DNA of 42,768 nt, from contig NZ_CP024769.1 of the NCBI RefSeq assembly GCF_011395035.1, positions 1 to 42,768 on the forward strand, written 5' to 3'. The notes under the pieces were generated by a model. The model did not search any database and had not been told where the DNA came from. It was given only the letters and a program-made list of their open reading frames with translations. The DNA is from Pantoea cypripedii. Its GTDB lineage: Bacteria; Pseudomonadota; Gammaproteobacteria; Enterobacterales; Enterobacteriaceae. The translations under genes were made by a program, and so were the position numbers. This document shows positions 24,836 to 31,595 of the stretch, one piece after another (the first letter of the stretch is position 1; the number at the start of each line of letters is the position of its first letter).

Positions 24836-24912
24836 GTAGCGGCGTGATTTATCACGCAACCCTGACAAAGCATGCCAATGTCGGAAAAGCGCGCGATTAA
24901 TCGCGCCGCTAC
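24836..24912. repeat. Pair of palindromic repeats in opposite orientation
   Basis: Units at 24836-24857 and, inverted, 24891-24912 (GCGCGATTAATCGCGCCGCTAC). The pair lies between the convergent ascB and XRE genes and can fold into one larger structure. The second unit supplies the stop codon of the XRE gene. Confidence 0.85.
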
Positions 24913-25733
24913 GGACGGGCCAGCAGCCGCGCCAAACAGGCATGATCCTGTTCCCGATGCGGATTAAACACCACCAGGCTGAGTCCAGGTTTGCCCTCAA
25001 CCGCGAAGGTGCTGTACTCCAGTTCCAGCACCCCTTCGTCTGGGAGCCAAAGTTGCTTGATACCTTCCCCATGCTGGCTGACTTCATGGGATTCCCACAG
25101 TCGGCGGAAGGTCTCGCTCATGGCGCACAGCTCCTCCACCAGCGCCCGCACATGTCGGCTTGCACCGGTGCGCGCCACGTCGGCGCGGAAATTCGCCACC
25201 AGCCCCCGCGTGACGCTCTCCCATTCGGGTAAGCGTTTTTTCATCTGTTCATCGCGGAACATCATCAGCAGGATATTGCGCTGCGCAGGCGGCAACTGCG
25301 CGTAATCGACAAAGACCTTAGTCGCGGCCCGATTCCAGGCCACCACCTGCCACTCGGCGGTTTTCACCAGCGCAGGTGTCACGGGCATACTGTCGAGTAC
25401 CCGTTGCAGTGAAGGTGAAACGCTGACACCCTCCTGCCAGGTGACACCGGGCAGGCGATTCTGCGCCAGCAGAAACAGGTGGTCACGCTCTGCCGCACTC
25501 AGTTCCAGCGCCTGCGCCAGGCGTTCCAGTACCACTTCTGACGGTGCGCCACCCCTGCCCTGTTCCAGCCAGGTGTACCAGGTGGTACTGACGCAGGCGC
25601 GAACCGCAACTTCTTCGCGCCGTAAACCGGGCGTGCGACGTCGCTGCATCGGGTAGCCCAGCCTGGCCGCATCCAGCCGCTGGCGGCGTTCACGCAGATA
25701 ATTGCCCAGCAGATTGTCGTCTTGCATCGTCAT
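24909..25733 (-). CDS. XRE-family regulator with MmyB-like ligand-binding domain
   Basis: A 274-residue protein: helix-turn-helix domain in residues about 8-80 ('RRTPGLRREEVAVRACVSTTWYTWLEQGR') and the MmyB-like domain from about 95, starting near 'MPVTPALVKTAEWQVVAWNRAA' and ending near 'VFNPHREQD'. MmyB-type domains are PAS-related and thought to bind a fatty acid or similar small molecule. Divergent from the SDR gene with about 100 bases between start codons, the usual regulator/SDR pairing, so it probably represses that gene. AGGA precedes the ATG at 25733. Its TAG stop lies inside a palindromic repeat unit. Confidence 0.88.
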   Translation of the reverse strand: MTMQDDNLLGNYLRERRQRLDAARLGYPMQRRRTPGLRREEVAVRACVSTTWYTWLEQGRGGAPSEVVLERLAQALELSAAERDHLFLLAQNRLPGVTWQEGVSVSPSLQRVLDSMPVTPALVKTAEWQVVAWNRAATKVFVDYAQLPPAQRNILLMMFRDEQMKKRLPEWESVTRGLVANFRADVARTGASRHVRALVEELCAMSETFRRLWESHEVSQHGEGIKQLWLPDEGVLELEYSTFAVEGKPGLSLVVFNPHREQDHACLARLLARP

Positions 25734-25837
25734 GGTTGTTATCCTGTTAGTCCCGATACCCGTATAAGCTCACGACTTTTCGCCGCGCCGCAGGCTTTTA
25801 TCATAGTGCCTGTTAATAGCCAGTGAGGAGCACGATT

Positions 25838-26725
25838 ATGCGAATTTTTGTGACCGGGGCGAGCGGCTTTGTCGGCTCCGCCATTGTAAAAAAACTCCAC
25901 GCACGCGGATATCAGGTGCTGGGCCTGGCGCGCAGCGATACATCGGCAGAGAAGCTGCAACAACAGGGCGTGACGGTGATACGTGGCGATCTGGAAGATA
26001 TCTCCAGTCTGCGCGCGGCAGTGCAGCAAAGTGACGGCGTCATCCATGCGGGTTACATCCATGATTTCAGTCGTATGGATCATGCCGCGGCAGTCGATCA
26101 ACGTGCCATTCTGGCAATGGGGGAAGAACTGGCAGGTTCAAATCGTCCACTGATTGTCACTTCGGGCACCGCGCTGGTGGCTCCGGGTCGCAGGGCAACC
26201 GAACAGGACCCACCGGCAGCAGGTGCGCATCCACGCTCTGATTCTAACATCGCCGCACTGGCGCTGGCGGATAAAGGGGTACGCGTGGCGTTAGTGCGCC
26301 TGCCACCCACGGTGCATGGCGCAGGCGATCATGGTTTTGTCCCGATCCTCATCAACCTGGCGAGAGAAAAAGGGGCGGCGGTTTATGTTGAATCAGGCGA
26401 GAACCGCTGGCCTGCGGTGAATCGCTTTGATGCTGCCGAACTGTTTTGTCTGGCGGCGGAACAGGCCGAAGCCGGTACGATTTTGCATGCGGTGCAGGAA
26501 GAAGGCATTGCCTTCCGGCAGATTGCCGAAACCATTGCCAGCGGGTTATCGCTGCCGGTGAAAAGCCTGACGATGGACGAAGCGCAAAGCTGGCTGGGCT
26601 GGATGGCACGTTTTGCCGCTACCGATAATCAGGCTTCCAGCGAGTGGACCCGCAAGACATTTAACTGGCAGCCAGACGGACCGGGATTATTGCAGGATAT
26701 GCGCGAGACGGATTATTTTCGTTAA
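25838..26725 (+). CDS. Atypical/extended SDR family NAD(P)-dependent oxidoreductase
   Basis: A 295-residue Rossmann protein with the nucleotide motif 'MRIFVTGASGFVGSAIVKKL' at the very start and the extended-SDR strand 'VTSGTALVAPGRRATEQD'. The usual YxxxK pair is not seen in the expected place ('PRSDSNIAALALADKGVRVA'), which is normal for this SDR subgroup. Start at 25838 has GAGGAG 7 bases upstream. It lies opposite the XRE/MmyB regulator. Substrate unknown; such genes in enterics are usually annotated as NAD-dependent epimerase/dehydratase. Confidence 0.85.
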   Translation: MRIFVTGASGFVGSAIVKKLHARGYQVLGLARSDTSAEKLQQQGVTVIRGDLEDISSLRAAVQQSDGVIHAGYIHDFSRMDHAAAVDQRAILAMGEELAGSNRPLIVTSGTALVAPGRRATEQDPPAAGAHPRSDSNIAALALADKGVRVALVRLPPTVHGAGDHGFVPILINLAREKGAAVYVESGENRWPAVNRFDAAELFCLAAEQAEAGTILHAVQEEGIAFRQIAETIASGLSLPVKSLTMDEAQSWLGWMARFAATDNQASSEWTRKTFNWQPDGPGLLQDMRETDYFR

Positions 26726-26743
26726 CAATAACCCTAAGGATCC

Positions 26744-26803
26744 GTAGCGGCGCGATTTATCGCGCTTGTTTTACAAAATACGCGCGATGAATCGCGCCGC
26801 TAC
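26744..26803. repeat. Pair of palindromic repeats in opposite orientation
   Basis: Units 26744-26765 and inverted 26782-26803, same family as at 24836-24912, with 16 bases between. They sit between the convergent SDR and HAD genes, and may help to stop transcription from either side. Confidence 0.85.
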
Positions 26804-26817
26804 AATCCGGTGCGCCA

Positions 26818-27639
26818 TCAGGCAAACGGGAATTCCCGTGCCAGCAGGCGGGCAATTACATTCAGCACACCGTCATCGTTGTTGCTTTCCGTTTTATAAC
26901 TCGCCACCGCGCTCACCGGTGCGGCGGCGTTCGCCATCGCAAAGCTGTAGCACGCCTGACGCAGCATTTCGAGGTCATTGGCGCTGTCGCCAATCGCCAG
27001 CACTTCACAATCATCGATACCCCATTTCTCCTGCAACAAGGCGATACCGTGCGCCTTATGACAGCCGGGGATGATCAGGTCAACAAAACCGAAGCCACTG
27101 GAAACCGGGTGCATAATATTTTCAATCGCATTCAGCTCGGTGTGCAGGCGTTCCAGCAATGCCTCAACCCCTTCGTGCGCCAGATTGAGCGAGAACTTGA
27201 AGATGGTGTCATCGAAATCGTAGAGGTTGTCGCGCTTTTCCAGCCGATGGTAGTGATTCGCAAGCATCGCCATCACCTCATCCGGCATGGAGGTATGGAC
27301 GTAGGCACCGTTACGACCACATACCACGGTGCTGATCTCGGGTTCTTTCGCCAGAATGTCGAGGACCTGACGCACCGCCTCGGGAGCCAGTTCGCCACAG
27401 AAAATCTCTTCGTTGCTGTCTGATACCCAGGCACCGTTCTCCGCCACAAAGGCGATTTCATTTTTGATTTCGGGAAAATAGCGCAGCAGCTGGTAATACT
27501 GATTACCACTGGCGACCACAAAGCGGATGCCTTTTTCTTTTAACAACGCGTACTGGCGCAGAAAACGCTGCTTGTTGTACTGCTTGTTGTCATCCAGAAA
27601 AGTGCCATCCATATCTACCGCAATCATTTTCACTGCCAT
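26818..27639 (-). CDS. ybiV: HAD-superfamily sugar phosphatase, YbiV type
   Basis: A 273-residue Cof-type HAD phosphatase. The nucleophile motif is 'IAVDMDGTFLDD' (D8 and D10), motif II is in 'VVASGNQYYQL', the cap domain spans about 85-190, and motif IV is 'AIGDSANDLEML'. It is close in length and sequence to E. coli YbiV, a broad sugar-phosphate phosphatase. GGGAGAG lies just before the ATG at 27639; an in-frame ATG at 27681 adds a leader without support. It is monocistronic between palindromic repeats and the accessory patch. Confidence 0.9.
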   Translation of the reverse strand: MAVKMIAVDMDGTFLDDNKQYNKQRFLRQYALLKEKGIRFVVASGNQYYQLLRYFPEIKNEIAFVAENGAWVSDSNEEIFCGELAPEAVRQVLDILAKEPEISTVVCGRNGAYVHTSMPDEVMAMLANHYHRLEKRDNLYDFDDTIFKFSLNLAHEGVEALLERLHTELNAIENIMHPVSSGFGFVDLIIPGCHKAHGIALLQEKWGIDDCEVLAIGDSANDLEMLRQACYSFAMANAAAPVSAVASYKTESNNDDGVLNVIARLLAREFPFA

Positions 27640-27795
27640 ATTACTCTCCCGTATCAGAGTGCCGTCGAATCCGCCCGGCAAAAAGGTTTTCTAAAGCTTA
27701 CTCGCGGTGTGGGTTCTTGAGAATGCGAATTCGCGCTTTCAGAGCTTTCCAGCCCTCTTTTCGTGCATTTTTGCACCTTTTGCGCCGATCCGGGC

Positions 27796-28018
27796 TCAGA
27801 ACAACGCCGCCATGTCGGTGGCATAAGCCTGAATTTCATCCGGGGAGCTGATGCCTCTCTGATATCTCCTATAGTCCACGAAGCAATAGCTTTGTCAGAG
27901 TGCGGCATACCCAGCCACCCTCGGCCAGATTTACATTCTGACCTTTTCTAAAATTGGAGTTAGCCAGTGATCCAAAGCCGATTGCCATCAACCCCAAAGC
28001 CAAAGCAACCTTCCGCAT
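27796..28018 (-). pseudogene. Small exported protein gene with a one-base frameshift
   Basis: The ATG at 28018 has GGAGA 6 bases upstream and begins a signal peptide, 'MRKVALALGLMAIGFGSLAN', followed by 'GQNVNLAEGGWVCRTLTK'. That frame stops at 27869 after 49 codons. The neighbouring frame continues with protein-like sequence 'CFVDYRRYQRGISSPDEIQ' to a stop at 27796. Removing one base near 27885-27900 would give a single 73-residue secreted protein with cysteines in both halves. I do not recognise the family. It starts exactly 15 bases after the stop of an upstream short reading frame (28034-28189). Confidence 0.55.
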
Positions 28019-28033
28019 AGCGATTCTCCATCT

Positions 28034-28189
28034 TTATGACTTGAGAAATCCTGGCATGAGCCTGGCGCAAGCGAACGCAAAACCGCTCTCAAGTTGCAGT
28101 CCGAAAACAGGTTGAGAATTTTGGCTATTTTTCAGGTTAAATGATGTAGTAATAAACTTACCAGCGGCACGCAAGATGCTATTACACGA
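28034..28189 (-). other. Short upstream reading frame ending in FACARLMPGF, no normal start
   Basis: An open frame of 51 codons with the C-terminus 'FAFACARLMPGFLKS', stopping 15 bases before the small exported-protein gene. There is no ATG before the internal MPGF methionine; TTG is possible ('LRAAGKFITTSFNL'). Bases 28045-28082 match 29136-29173 in 32 of 38 positions, and the shared part is preserved as 'A(F/Y)ACA..MPGF'. It is either a leader peptide or the tail of an eroded gene. Confidence 0.5.
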
Positions 28190-28359
28190 CTACTTTTTTA
28201 TGCTTCTCATAAATTGAGCCTATGTGATTATTCAGCGAATCGGTAATTGCAGCATGACTACGACTGATGACTGATCGTTTATCAGGATTCCTATTCCAAA
28301 ACATAGCCGTATATTGCTGATGGGGCTTTCCCACATGGCAGGTTTTGGCAAGGATAATC

Positions 28360-28518
28360 ATGAAAAAAATTATTGTAGTTTTAGTCGCTCTCGCACTTCT
28401 TTCTCCGTCACTCAGCTTTGCTCGCGGTGGTCATTACGCTGGTGGCCATGGTTCATCCCATAAGTATGGCAAGTATAAAAACGCACGGACCGGCAACCAC
28501 TACGAAAAACACCATTGA
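28360..28518 (+). CDS. Small exported Gly/His/Lys-rich protein
   Basis: A 52-residue product with a clear signal peptide ('MKKIIVVLVALALLSPSLSFA', cleavage after SFA) and a 31-residue mature part rich in Gly, His, Lys and Tyr ('RGGHYAGGHGSSHKYGKYK'). AAGGA precedes the ATG by about 5 bases. The mature peptide is strongly basic and histidine-rich, which could mean metal or envelope binding, but this is speculation. It lies 85 bases before another small exported protein on the same strand and may be co-transcribed with it. I do not recognise the family. Confidence 0.75.
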   Translation: MKKIIVVLVALALLSPSLSFARGGHYAGGHGSSHKYGKYKNARTGNHYEKHH

Positions 28519-28603
28519 TTGATGACTCACTGACTATGTTCGAAATCCATCACATATGGGTTTCTTTTCTCTGGTAACTTTCTGCCAGCATGGACGATTT
28601 ATC

Positions 28604-28882
28604 ATGCGATTTATAGCTGCTTTTACCCTTTCAGCGTTGCTCGTTATTCATCCGGCAATCGCTAAGACACACACGCCAGCCACTCAGTCTGATAATGAAC
28701 TCATTGAGCAAGGTGATTACACAAACTCTGACGGCAAGCAAATCCATCGACCCGCGCATACAAAGTCAGGTAACGTACCTGATGGAGCAACAGCAAAATG
28801 CAGGGATGATAGCTATAGCTTCAGCACTCACCATCGTGGCACATGCTCAAGACATGGCGGCGTGAGTGAGTGGCTGGGTTAA
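28604..28882 (+). CDS. Exported DUF3761-domain protein
   Basis: A 92-residue protein: signal peptide 'MRFIAAFTLSALLVIHPAIA', a polar linker, then the DUF3761 block near the C-terminus ('DGATAKCRDDSYSFSTHHR' and 'GTCSRHGGVSEWL'), with two cysteines that likely form a disulfide. The start at 28604 puts the signal peptide first; an ATG at 28556 would add 16 residues without an obvious ribosome site. Function of the domain is unknown; it occurs in small secreted proteins of many Gram-negative bacteria. A strong bidirectional terminator follows directly. Confidence 0.82.
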   Translation: MRFIAAFTLSALLVIHPAIAKTHTPATQSDNELIEQGDYTNSDGKQIHRPAHTKSGNVPDGATAKCRDDSYSFSTHHRGTCSRHGGVSEWLG

Positions 28883-28883
28883 A

Positions 28884-28914
28884 CAAAAAGCCCACATGTG
28901 GGCTTATTTTTTTT
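28884..28914. terminator. Bidirectional intrinsic terminator
   Basis: The palindrome AAGCCCACATGTGGGCTT (28888-28905) is followed by A and eight T on the plus strand and preceded by AAAAA on the left, so it works in both directions. It ends the DUF3761 gene and the minus-strand DUF551-like remnant. Confidence 0.9.
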
Positions 28915-29109
28915 ACTTACCTGGCGCTTCAGGAAACGGCATCCAGTGCGTCACTTCAAGAGACGAGTATTGGGTACTGCCATTTAGCATGGCTGCATGA
29001 AATCCGTTGAAAAGATTGTAGTTAGCAGAACCAACACCTTTATCTGTGGCGATCATTACCCGGTAAGCCCCGACTCTGGCAAAGAATCGTCAACTGAAAT
29101 CCACTCCAT
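28913..29109 (-). pseudogene. DUF551-like gene with a one-base frameshift
   Basis: The ATG at 29109 begins 'MEWISVDDSLPESG', the usual start of DUF551 proteins of phage and prophage origin. The continuation 'AYRVMIATDKGVGSANYN' and the typical C-terminus 'VTHWMPFPEAPGK' are in the next frame and stop at 28913. One G missing from the run at about 29065 (four instead of five) separates the two; with it restored the protein has 65 residues. Either a real inactivating slip in a G run or a sequencing error. The gene starts exactly 15 bases after the stop of the short upstream frame at 29125-29202. Confidence 0.65.
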
Positions 29110-29124
29110 TGCGTATCTCTATAC

Positions 29125-29202
29125 TTAGAAGAAGTGAAATCCTGGCATGCGGAAGGCGCAAGCGTATGCAAAATTAAGGAGTGGCAGGAACTGTAAACTC
29201 AT
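29125..29202 (-). CDS. Short upstream reading frame, 25-residue peptide ending in MPGF tail
   Basis: ATG at 29202 opens a 25-codon frame, 'MSLQFLPLLNFAYACAFRMP' then GFHFF, ending 15 bases before the DUF551-like start codon. The conserved 'A(F/Y)ACA..MPGF' part is shared with 28034-28082. No good ribosome site is visible upstream. The spacing to the next gene, identical in both cases, suggests a leader peptide or a mobile upstream cassette. The peptide is hydrophobic enough to touch membranes. Confidence 0.45.
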   Translation of the reverse strand: MSLQFLPLLNFAYACAFRMPGFHFF

Positions 29203-29242
29203 CAAGAGGGAAAAATAAGTGTTTGCTTAGTCGAAATGTATT

Positions 29243-29719
29243 TTACTCATTCGCAGAGTTAGACAACCATTTATCATCAAATAAGAATTCATGTTGTGCA
29301 ATTGGCATAGGCTTCTTTTGCAAACGCTGGAAAAGCGTGTAACTAAGATCAATTACACCTTCCATGTATTCCATTTGGTCACATTTCGCATGCGCACCAT
29401 CATCGATAAATGCTGCTATAACAGCATCTCTGTCTTCCGATACAACATATATCAGATATGCATTACTCACAGGTTTTTTGTATGATTTGGCTTTCCCCCA
29501 AAGATCCCAAGCTTCTTCAGTTGAACTCCAGCCGTACTCATTAGAATAGGTATCCTGGCGAATATGTGACTTTCGGACACTCAAGGTAAGGATTTCAGAA
29601 GGCTTAGCAAAATGTGCATCCTGTCCAATGTCTGGATGGAATCCCTTTGACCAATAAACTTTGAATGCTTCTTTTAAATCGTAAAGATAATCATCTCCAG
29701 CGGCTTGGCGATCTCTCAT
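29243..29719 (-). CDS. YafO-like type II toxin (probable ribosome-dependent mRNA interferase)
   Basis: The 158-residue product resembles YafO in two blocks: 'FKVYWSKGFHPDIGQDAHF', corresponding to 'YKRDGVLPDIFGRDALY' of YafO, and 'NAYLIYVVSEDRDAVIAAF', followed by an AH...M..M pattern. YafO cleaves mRNA on the ribosome and is neutralised by an antitoxin encoded upstream. The ATG at 29719 has no proper ribosome site. The same frame stays open upstream to 29773 and reads like coding sequence ('VYLSPQYSKE'), but contains no ATG, GTG or TTG, so the true start may be lost or unusual. A 64-codon gene precedes it by 66 bases. AT-rich compared with the chromosome around it. Confidence 0.6.
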   Translation of the reverse strand: MRDRQAAGDDYLYDLKEAFKVYWSKGFHPDIGQDAHFAKPSEILTLSVRKSHIRQDTYSNEYGWSSTEEAWDLWGKAKSYKKPVSNAYLIYVVSEDRDAVIAAFIDDGAHAKCDQMEYMEGVIDLSYTLFQRLQKKPMPIAQHEFLFDDKWLSNSANE

Positions 29720-29754
29720 CTCTTTCGAATATTGTGGGGATAGATAAACATTAC

Positions 29755-29768
29755 CTATTATATAATAG
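29755..29768. promoter_or_regulatory. 14-bp perfect palindrome between the two module genes
   Basis: CTATTATATAATAG lies just upstream of the toxin gene and contains TATAAT on the minus strand, so it may combine a -10 element with an operator. It is also inside the open N-terminal extension of the toxin frame. Confidence 0.45.
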
Positions 29769-29785
29769 ACTTTCTATCCCCAACT

Positions 29786-29980
29786 TTATGCTATCTCCAG
29801 GTCGCCATCCAGATGCTTACGGGAAATGATAGCTTCCGTAAAAGAGCATGAAATCTCTGCCGATTTCTCTGGAGATATCTTGGTCAAACGAACGGTAGAG
29901 GATTTATCGCTTTTCGCCCATGCGTTAATCTCAGCACGCACCCGACGCTGGTTGGGGCGAACAGTTGTGAATCTTGTCAT
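29786..29980 (-). CDS. Small protein, candidate antitoxin of the YafO-like toxin
   Basis: A 64-residue product, 'MTRFTTVRPNQRRVRAEINA' at the start and 'DGDLEIA' at the end. GGAGG lies 5 bases before the ATG, the best ribosome site in this patch. The N-terminal third is very basic (five Arg in the first 17 residues) and could bind DNA; the C-terminal part is more acidic. It is not similar to YafN or any antitoxin I know. The assignment rests on size, order (first of two genes) and the palindrome that follows. If wrong, it is simply an unknown small protein. Confidence 0.5.
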   Translation of the reverse strand: MTRFTTVRPNQRRVRAEINAWAKSDKSSTVRLTKISPEKSAEISCSFTEAIISRKHLDGDLEIA

Positions 29981-30151
29981 ACACGCCTCCACTGATACTG
30001 CATTACAATGCCCATATTCTAATAACAATTTGCAGGTGCGTAAATATCACCCTTAAGAAGGGGCATAGAGAAGCAACCATAACATCATGATTTAGAATTG
30101 AAATTATCAATACCTCGTTGAATCTTAGATAATGTAAAGATCTTCAAACCT

Positions 30152-30380
30152 TCAGTACACCTTAAACCCACGCGAAATTGCCAGGCCAATCACTTCGCTC
30201 TCAATCGAGTCTTTCAATTCACGAAAGCGCAGAAGCGGATCATCTTTGGAATAACCCGTGCGTACACGGGCAGCCATCGTTGGCTGAGCGAGGAGTGCTC
30301 ATGCTTCAACCGGGCCAACCGCTGGCTGATAAACACCGATCTTCTCTTTCGCCGTTTCCTCAATCGCTTTGACGATGGTA
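30152..30380 (-). pseudogene. Fragment of an unidentified gene with an internal stop
   Basis: On the minus strand a single frame reads 'DTIVKAIEETAKEKIGVYQP' ... 'GPVEA', a TGA at about 30297-30299, then 'LLAQPTMAARVRTGYSKDDP' and 'FRELKDSIESEVIGLAISRG' to a stop at 30152. Both parts look like genuine protein and lie in the same frame, so this may be the C-terminal part of one gene interrupted by a stop, or two adjoining gene ends. I do not recognise it. The upstream end meets the methyltransferase remnant at about 30378. Confidence 0.45.
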
Positions 30381-30638
30381 TCTCAACCCTGCATCTTGCT
30401 GAGCCGTTACGGGATAACGATGTCGGTAAAATCATCGCCTGTGAATTCGAGCCGTCGAAAGTTGCACTTGCGCGCAATCATTTTGCCGATACTGGATGGG
30501 ACAAAAGGACTTTACCCGGAATATCTGGCACGCGTCCGTGCCGCAGACAGCGGTTTCCTGCCCCTGCCATTTGGTGAGGATGTGGAAGTATCGGTATTTA
30601 CGTTGAAAAGCCCGGGATCGCCTGAAGTGAATGGTTGA
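30377..30638 (+). pseudogene. O-methyltransferase remnant with internal deletion
   Basis: Frame one (30377-30496) reads 'GISTLHLAEPLRDNDVGKII' and 'ACEFEPSKVALARNHFADTG', the SAM-binding part of a family 3-like O-methyltransferase. Frame two (from about 30495) reads 'DGTKGLYPEYLARVRAADSG' and 'FLPLPFGEDVEVSVFT', the C-terminal part. The central strand and probably 40-60 residues between them are missing, and the N-terminal third is absent. The 3' end overlaps the stop of the next LysR gene. A decayed gene that cannot make an active enzyme. Confidence 0.7.
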
Positions 30639-31497
30639 TAAATTCCACTAGTGCCCGGACCCGCTGTGGGATAAACCTCGCATCTGGAAAGACAGCATAT
30701 AAATAGCGGTCCGGCAGGCGGTAATCAGGCAAGATGTGCACCAGCCTGCCGGAATCCAGTGCCGCCGCGCTCAGTGGCCATTGCAGGCCGCCAATGCCGA
30801 TACCCGCCTCAATAGCCTGCATCAATGCCTGGCTGGTGTTGGCCCTGAACACGGTATTCACCGCCAGCGAACATATTCCTGCGCGGCCAAGCAAGGTTAA
30901 CGGTGCGTCCTTGGCAATGCCGCGGAAGCGCACATGTGGCAGCTCCGCCAGTTGCATAACATCGTTAACCGGCGTGGCCCTGATGAATGCCGGTGCTGCC
31001 ACCAGCACCGTTTCCACCCGCGCCAGTGAACGGGCCGCCATCGTCGTCGGTGGCTGCTCCGCCAGGCGCAGCGCCACATCCACCCCTTCACCGATGACAT
31101 CCGATAAACGATCGTCGAGCGCGATATCCAGCCTGATCCCCTGATGTTCCCGCTGGAAATTAAGTAAATAAGGCAGAAAAAGCTGCCCGATGCCGCTGGG
31201 TAACTGCATATGCAGATTCCCCTGCAACTGCTGCTGTGCCGGACGCAGTTGGGTTTCAATGTCTTCCATCGCCTCCATCAGCGGCAATATCTGATGCAGA
31301 TATTGCGTGCCCGCCTCGGTCAGCGCCATAGATCGCGTGGTGCGTCGTAACAGCACCACGCCTAACTCTGCCTCTAACGCGGCAATCTGCTGACTTATCG
31401 CTGATTGTTTCAGGCCCGCCTGCCGTGCCGCCGCCGAGAACGAACCGGCTTCCGCAACCCGGATAAAAGTGCTGATGGCATTGAGTTTGTTATTCAT
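30598..31497 (-). CDS. LysR-family regulator, divergent to the PRISE-like reductase
   Basis: A 299-residue LysR protein: HTH 'GSFSAAARQAGLKQSAISQQ' at residues about 18-37, effector domain from about 90. It is of the subgroup often found next to oxidoreductases (PgrR/DmlR-like). It is divergent from the reductase gene with 98 bases between starts and most likely controls it. The C-terminal codons run into the end of the methyltransferase remnant, so the last few residues ('SLQAIPGFST') may have been altered by that rearrangement. Confidence 0.87.
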   Translation of the reverse strand: MNNKLNAISTFIRVAEAGSFSAAARQAGLKQSAISQQIAALEAELGVVLLRRTTRSMALTEAGTQYLHQILPLMEAMEDIETQLRPAQQQLQGNLHMQLPSGIGQLFLPYLLNFQREHQGIRLDIALDDRLSDVIGEGVDVALRLAEQPPTTMAARSLARVETVLVAAPAFIRATPVNDVMQLAELPHVRFRGIAKDAPLTLLGRAGICSLAVNTVFRANTSQALMQAIEAGIGIGGLQWPLSAAALDSGRLVHILPDYRLPDRYLYAVFPDARFIPQRVRALVEFINHSLQAIPGFST

Positions 31498-31595
31498 CTA
31501 TTAAATTTCGTGATAAGTGCTATCGAATGGATGGGATATAACCACAAAAAATAATAGATGAGAATGCAGCCACACCCTCATTTGGAGACGGACAC

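Noticed and set aside
24836..26803. Regularly spaced palindromic repeats as a possible CRISPR array
   Set aside because: Units are scattered between genes, in both orientations, with no constant spacer length and no cas genes.
27654..27908. Minus-strand 84-codon frame rich in Ser, Arg and Pro
   Set aside because: It overlaps the better supported small exported-protein reading (ATG 28018 with ribosome site and signal peptide) in another frame, and shows no domain or ribosome site.
28240..28359. Possible regulatory RNA upstream of the small exported-protein gene
   Set aside because: AT-rich with only short imperfect symmetries; no known riboswitch or sRNA pattern is seen.
30214..30477. Minus-strand 87-codon frame over the fragment junction
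   Set aside because: Arg/Ser-rich and spans two unrelated gene remnants; the neighbouring frame carries the protein-like sequence instead.
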